A stretch of DNA of 59,794 nucleotides, taken from Variovorax sp. Its GTDB lineage: Bacteria; Pseudomonadota; Gammaproteobacteria; Burkholderiales; Burkholderiaceae_C. Position numbers and translations under genes: made by a program. Under the pieces are notes generated by a model. That model saw only the letters and a list, made by a program, of their open reading frames with translations, was not told the origin of the DNA and did not search any database. Below, piece after piece: positions 56,200 through 59,794 of this stretch. The stretch lies in the NCBI GenBank assembly GCA_025352265.1, contig JANXTS010000058.1, positions 1 through 59,794 on the forward strand, written 5' to 3'. Every line of letters begins with the position of its first letter. Position 1 is the stretch's first letter.

Positions 56200-57336
56200 T
56201 TAACTAAAGAACTCTTTTGCCTTGTCGATCCAGCCTTTGTCCGTAGGGCTGTGCTTGTCGCCTCCTTTTTTAAGCGACTCGTCGAGCTCTTTGAGCAACT
56301 TGCGTTGGTGCTCGGTGAGCTTCACCGGCGTCTCGACGCGCACATGGCAGTACAGGTCGCCTGGGTAACTGGAACGCACGCCTTTGATGCCCTTGCCACG
56401 CAGCCGGAACTGCTTGCCGCTTTGCGTGCCGTCTGGGATGTCGATGGCGGCTGCACCCTTCAAGGTCGGCACCTTGATCTCGCCACCCAGTGCTGCTGTG
56501 GTCACAGGCACGGGCACGACGCAATGCAGATCGTCGCCGTCGCGCTCGAACAACTCGTGCTTCTTCAGGCGGATCTCGATGTACAGGTCCCCCGGCGGGC
56601 CGCCGTTGGTGCCCGGTTCCCCGTTGCCGGTGCTGCGGATGCGCATGCCATCGTCGATGCCCGAAGGGATCTTGACCTCGAGCGTCTTGTTGTTTTTGAT
56701 CTTGCCCTGGCCTTGACACACAGCGCAGGGTTCCGGGATGAGCTTGCCTGTGCCGTGACAGGTTGGGCATGTTTGCTGCACGCTGAAGAAGCCTTGTCGC
56801 ATCTGCACCGCGCCGGCCCCGTGGCAAGTGGTACACACAATCGGCTTGGTGCCGGCCTTGGCGCCGCTGCCATGGCACGTGCCGCACTCGTCCCAGCTCG
56901 GAATGCGGATCTGTGCTTCCTTGCCCTCGGCCGCTTCTTCCAGCGTGACTTCCATCGCATAGCTCAGGTCACCACCACGAAACACCTGGCGCCCTCCGCT
57001 GGTGCGCCCGCGCGCACCGCCGAACACGTCGCCGAAGATGTCGCCGAAGGCCTCCGCGAAGCCACCGAAGCCTTCTGCGCCCGGACCGCCGCGCATGTTG
57101 GGGTCGACGCCAGCAAAACCGTGCTGGTCGTAAGCCGCGCGCTTCTGGCTGTCCGACAGCATTTCATAGGCTTCTTTTACCTCCTTGAACTTGTCCTCGG
57201 CAGCCTTGGTGGTGTCGCCGTGATTTCGGTCAGGGTGGTGCTTCATCGCAAGCTTGCGATAAGCCTTCTTGATTTCTTCCTCGTTGGCGTTCTTGGGAAC
57301 GCCGAGGGTTTCGTAGTAGTCGCGTTTGGTGGCCAT
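56200..57336 (-). CDS. dnaJ: Chaperone protein DnaJ
   Basis: 378 residues. J domain with HPD (HHPDRN, about residue 33), a Gly/Phe-rich region ([17 protein letters not shown]), four zinc-finger repeats ([32 protein letters not shown]) and the C-terminal peptide-binding domains. Co-chaperone that feeds clients to DnaK. Located 127 bases after dnaK. Confidence 0.97.
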   Translation of the reverse strand: MATKRDYYETLGVPKNANEEEIKKAYRKLAMKHHPDRNHGDTTKAAEDKFKEVKEAYEMLSDSQKRAAYDQHGFAGVDPNMRGGPGAEGFGGFAEAFGDIFGDVFGGARGRTSGGRQVFRGGDLSYAMEVTLEEAAEGKEAQIRIPSWDECGTCHGSGAKAGTKPIVCTTCHGAGAVQMRQGFFSVQQTCPTCHGTGKLIPEPCAVCQGQGKIKNNKTLEVKIPSGIDDGMRIRSTGNGEPGTNGGPPGDLYIEIRLKKHELFERDGDDLHCVVPVPVTTAALGGEIKVPTLKGAAAIDIPDGTQSGKQFRLRGKGIKGVRSSYPGDLYCHVRVETPVKLTEHQRKLLKELDESLKKGGDKHSPTDKGWIDKAKEFFS

Positions 57337-57399
57337 GGGCGGATTCGCAGGGTTCGCCGGGTCGGCGGGATCGGTTGTACGGCGGGGTGCTTGAAGCGG

Positions 57400-57433
57400 A
57401 AAAGGCTGGACCACCCGCTAAGGTGATCCAGCC
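57400..57433 (-). terminator. Hairpin with T tail between dnaK and dnaJ
   Basis: On the minus strand GGCTGGA-T-CACC pairs with GGTG-G-TCCAGCC (one mismatch, 6-base loop) and is followed by TTTT. It lies just after the dnaK stop, so it probably ends or attenuates dnaK transcripts before dnaJ. Confidence 0.7.
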
Positions 57434-57463
57434 CGGATTTCCGCGCAGATCAGGGCAACAAGA

Positions 57464-59395
57464 TCAGCCCTTCTTCACTTCCTTGACTTCGGCGTCGACG
57501 ACGTTGTCGTCAGCCGGTGCGCTTGCCGCTTGCGGGCCAGGCGCTGCGCCACCGTCAGCACCGGCTGCGGCTTGCGCTTCGGCATACATCTTTTCGCCGA
57601 GCTTTTGGCTCGCGGTCATCAGTGTGTTGGTCTTATCTTCGATCAACGTCTTGTCTTCGCCCTTGAGCGCTTCTTCGACGTCTTTGATGGCAGCTTCGAT
57701 GGATTCCTTTTCTCCGGCTTCGAGCTTGTCGCCATGCTCGGCCAGCGACTTCTTCACACTGTGTGCCATCGCTTCGCCCTGATTGCGTGCCTGCACGATC
57801 TCCAGTTTTTTCTTGTCGTCTGCCGCGTTGAGTTCAGCGTCCTTCACCATCTTCTGGATCTCGTCTTCGCTCAAACCAGAGTTCGCCTTGATCGTGATCT
57901 TGTTTTCCTTGCCGGTGCCCTTGTCCTTGGCGCCGACATGCAGGATGCCGTTAGCGTCGATGTCGAAGCTCACCTCGATCTGAGGCGTGCCACGTGCTGC
58001 GGACGGGATTCCTTCGAGGTTGAACTCGCCCAGCGCCTTGTTGCCAGAAGCGATCTCGCGTTCACCCTGGAACACCTTGATGGTCACTGCCGGCTGGTTG
58101 TCTTCGGCGGTCGAGAAGGTCTGCGCGAACTTGGTTGGGATGGTCGTGTTCTTCACGATCATCTTGGTCATGACGCCGCCCATGGTCTCGATGCCGAGCG
58201 ACAGCGGGGTCACGTCGAGCAGCAGCACATCCTTGCGGTCGCCGGAAAGCACCTGGCCCTGAATGGCGGCACCGACGGCTACGGCTTCATCGGGGTTTAC
58301 GTCCTTGCGCGGCTCCTTGCCGAAGAACTCCTTGACCTTCTCTTGCACCTTGGGCATGCGGGTCATGCCGCCGACCAAAATGACGTCGTTGATGTCGCTC
58401 ACGCTGATGCCGGCGTCCTTGATAGCCAAGCGGCACGGCGCGATGGTGCGCTCGATCAGCTCGTCGACCAGGCTTTCGAGCTTGGCGCGGCTGAGCTTGA
58501 TGTTCAGGTGCCTCGGACCCGATGCATCGGCTGTCACGTAGGGCAGGTTGATGTCGGTCTGCGCGCCGTTCGACAACTCGATCTTGGCCTTCTCTGCGGC
58601 TTCTTTCAGGCGCTGGAGTGCGAGTACGTCCTTGCCCAGATCGACGCCTTGTTCCTTCTTGAACTCGGCAATGATGTATTCGATGATTCGCTGGTCGAAG
58701 TCTTCGCCGCCCAAAAAGGTGTCGCCGTTGGTGGCGAGCACTTCGAACTGTTTTTCTCCATCAACATCGGCGATTTCGATGATCGACACGTCGAAGGTGC
58801 CGCCGCCCAGGTCATACACGGCGATCTTGCGGTCGCCCTTGTCGGTACGGTCGAGGCCGAATGCCAGCGCGGCCGCGGTCGGCTCGTTGATGATGCGCTT
58901 GACGTCCAGACCGGCGATACGGCCGGCATCCTTGGTGGCTTGACGCTGGGCGTCGTTGAAGTAAGCCGGCACCGTGATCACGGCTTCGGTGACTTCCTGG
59001 CCGAGATAGTCTTCGGCGGTCTTTTTCATCTTGCGCAGGATTTCAGCCGAAATCTGCTGGGCCGCGAGCTTCTTGTCGCGCACCGAGATCCAGGCGTCGC
59101 CGTTGTCGGCCTTGACGATCTGGTACGGCATCATGCCGATGTCCTTCTGGACTTCCTTTTCGTCGAACTTGCGGCCGATCAGGCGCTTGACGGCATACAG
59201 GGTGTTCTTCGGGTTGGTGACCGCTTGCCGCTTGGCAGGCGCGCCGACCAGGATCTCGCCATCTTCCTGATACGCGATCACGGACGGCGTGGTGCGCGCG
59301 CCTTCCGAATTCTCGATCACTTTCGGCTTGCCGCCTTCCATGATGGCGACGCATGAATTGGTGGTGCCCAGGTCGATGCCGATGATGATACCCAT
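57464..59395 (-). CDS. dnaK: Chaperone protein DnaK (Hsp70)
   Basis: 643 residues. ATPase domain with [39 protein letters not shown] and [12 protein letters not shown]; substrate-binding domain with [18 protein letters not shown]-terminal acidic tail ([15 protein letters not shown]). Main Hsp70. It is preceded by a sigma-32 promoter. Confidence 0.98.
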   Translation of the reverse strand: MGIIIGIDLGTTNSCVAIMEGGKPKVIENSEGARTTPSVIAYQEDGEILVGAPAKRQAVTNPKNTLYAVKRLIGRKFDEKEVQKDIGMMPYQIVKADNGDAWISVRDKKLAAQQISAEILRKMKKTAEDYLGQEVTEAVITVPAYFNDAQRQATKDAGRIAGLDVKRIINEPTAAALAFGLDRTDKGDRKIAVYDLGGGTFDVSIIEIADVDGEKQFEVLATNGDTFLGGEDFDQRIIEYIIAEFKKEQGVDLGKDVLALQRLKEAAEKAKIELSNGAQTDINLPYVTADASGPRHLNIKLSRAKLESLVDELIERTIAPCRLAIKDAGISVSDINDVILVGGMTRMPKVQEKVKEFFGKEPRKDVNPDEAVAVGAAIQGQVLSGDRKDVLLLDVTPLSLGIETMGGVMTKMIVKNTTIPTKFAQTFSTAEDNQPAVTIKVFQGEREIASGNKALGEFNLEGIPSAARGTPQIEVSFDIDANGILHVGAKDKGTGKENKITIKANSGLSEDEIQKMVKDAELNAADDKKKLEIVQARNQGEAMAHSVKKSLAEHGDKLEAGEKESIEAAIKDVEEALKGEDKTLIEDKTNTLMTASQKLGEKMYAEAQAAAGADGGAAPGPQAASAPADDNVVDAEVKEVKKG

Positions 59396-59492
59396 GATGA
59401 TTTCCCTTAAATAACGATATTGATGATCGAGGTGTAAATACTGGTGTAGGTCTTGTAAAGAATTACTGGAACATTCATTCCGGTTGCTCTTG

Positions 59493-59520
59493 ATATGCGG
59501 AGAAAAATGTCGCTTTCAAG
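59493..59520 (-). promoter_or_regulatory. Sigma-32 heat-shock promoter of dnaK
   Basis: On the minus strand CTTGAAA (59514-59520) and CCGCATAT (59493-59500) are 13 bases apart; the sigma-32 consensus is CTTGAAA and CCCCATNT. It lies about 100 bases before the dnaK start, after grpE, so dnaK can be induced independently. Confidence 0.8.
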
Positions 59521-59581
59521 CATGACGTTCGAGATTTTTTCTCTGCGACGCAACCGGCAGGCGCCGTTATCTGCGAATAAA

Positions 59582-59598
59582 CCGGCTCGCTCAGCCGG
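59582..59598 (-). terminator. Hairpin at the grpE stop codon
   Basis: CCGGCT and AGCCGG form a 6-bp stem around 5 bases, overlapping the grpE stop and followed by TTTATT on the minus strand. Probably a weak terminator. Confidence 0.5.
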
Positions 59599-59794
59599 CG
59601 ACCGTTACCAGCGCAGGGCGCAGCAATCGATCCGAAATCATGTAGCCTTTTTGCAGCACGCTGACGATGGTATTGGCGTCCTGCGCCGCCGGTACCATCG
59701 AAATTGCCTGGTGCTTCATCGGGTCGAGTTTTTCCCCCGGTTGCGGATTGACTTCCACCAGGCGATTCTTTTCGAAGGCCGAGCTCAGCTGGCG
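59591..59794 (-). CDS. grpE: Nucleotide exchange factor GrpE, 5' part outside the window
   Basis: The last 67 codons. [42 protein letters not shown] is split here as [21 protein letters not shown] and LLRPALVTV; this is the GrpE C-terminal beta domain that contacts DnaK. It releases ADP from DnaK. It is upstream of dnaK in the same direction. Confidence 0.93.
   Translation of the reverse strand, partial: RQLSSAFEKNRLVEVNPQPGEKLDPMKHQAISMVPAAQDANTIVSVLQKGYMISDRLLRPALVTVAG

Noticed and set aside
57530..59356. A 608-codon open frame antisense to dnaK
   Set aside because: Long frames opposite dnaK are a known by-product of its codon use; no domain or ribosome binding site is visible.

Overview
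The window is a GC-rich chromosomal segment from a betaproteobacterium of the order Burkholderiales, most likely family Comamonadaceae (Variovorax-like). This is judged from protein character and gene content (Co-type nitrile hydratase, a glnA-ntrB-ntrC block, PrkA-YeaH-SpoVR, grpE-dnaK-dnaJ); no database search was possible. Most of it reads as ordinary core chromosome with tightly packed operons and many ATGA/TGATG overlaps.

Layout. 1-1550: the 5' part of an IS3-family transposase, a truncated and frameshifted gene remnant, a tRNA/tmRNA 3'-end-like sequence and a strong hairpin, which together look like the edge of an old island. 1649-10333: a rightward block with a methyltransferase, gamma-glutamyltransferase, RsuA, a beta-propeller protein, a polysaccharide deacetylase-like protein, a fatty-acid hydroxylase, an EI24 membrane protein and a MoaB-fold protein. 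10341-15162: nitrogen control, with glnA behind a clear sigma-54 promoter, a secreted coiled-coil protein, then ntrB and ntrC. 15202-19826: a leftward branched-chain amino acid/amide ABC transporter (livHMGF plus binding protein). 19977-22454: exoA with a lipoprotein gene, and a secreted esterase.

22579-30911 is the most distinctive metabolic unit. It is a single leftward operon: LacI-type regulator, binding protein, two permeases, a 59-residue membrane protein, two ATPases, DhaL and DhaK. It appears to import a small polyol or ketose and phosphorylate a dihydroxyacetone-like product, with LacI-type operators at its promoter. 31064-34187: folA-thyA divergent from a cobalt-type nitrile hydratase (alpha, beta, activator). 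34209-40629: an FAD oxidase, DUF2069, YihY, a thioredoxin-like protein, an NAD(P)-binding protein, a hydrolase and O-acetylhomoserine sulfhydrylase.

40729-45000 holds a CBS-domain protein, a radical SAM protein with a LexA-like box in front of it, 6-phosphogluconate dehydrogenase, and three decayed gene remnants (GST, Pat-type acetyltransferase, KatE catalase) that all keep only C-terminal parts. 45004-49097: an Rnd-like exonuclease, an acetyltransferase and a glutathione-dependent formaldehyde detoxification operon (frmA, an extra alpha/beta hydrolase, fghA). 49194-51077: aroQ and two uncharacterised genes. 51101-55890: the prkA-yeaH-spoVR stress module. 56200-59794: the heat-shock genes dnaJ, dnaK and the end of grpE, with a sigma-32 promoter before dnaK.
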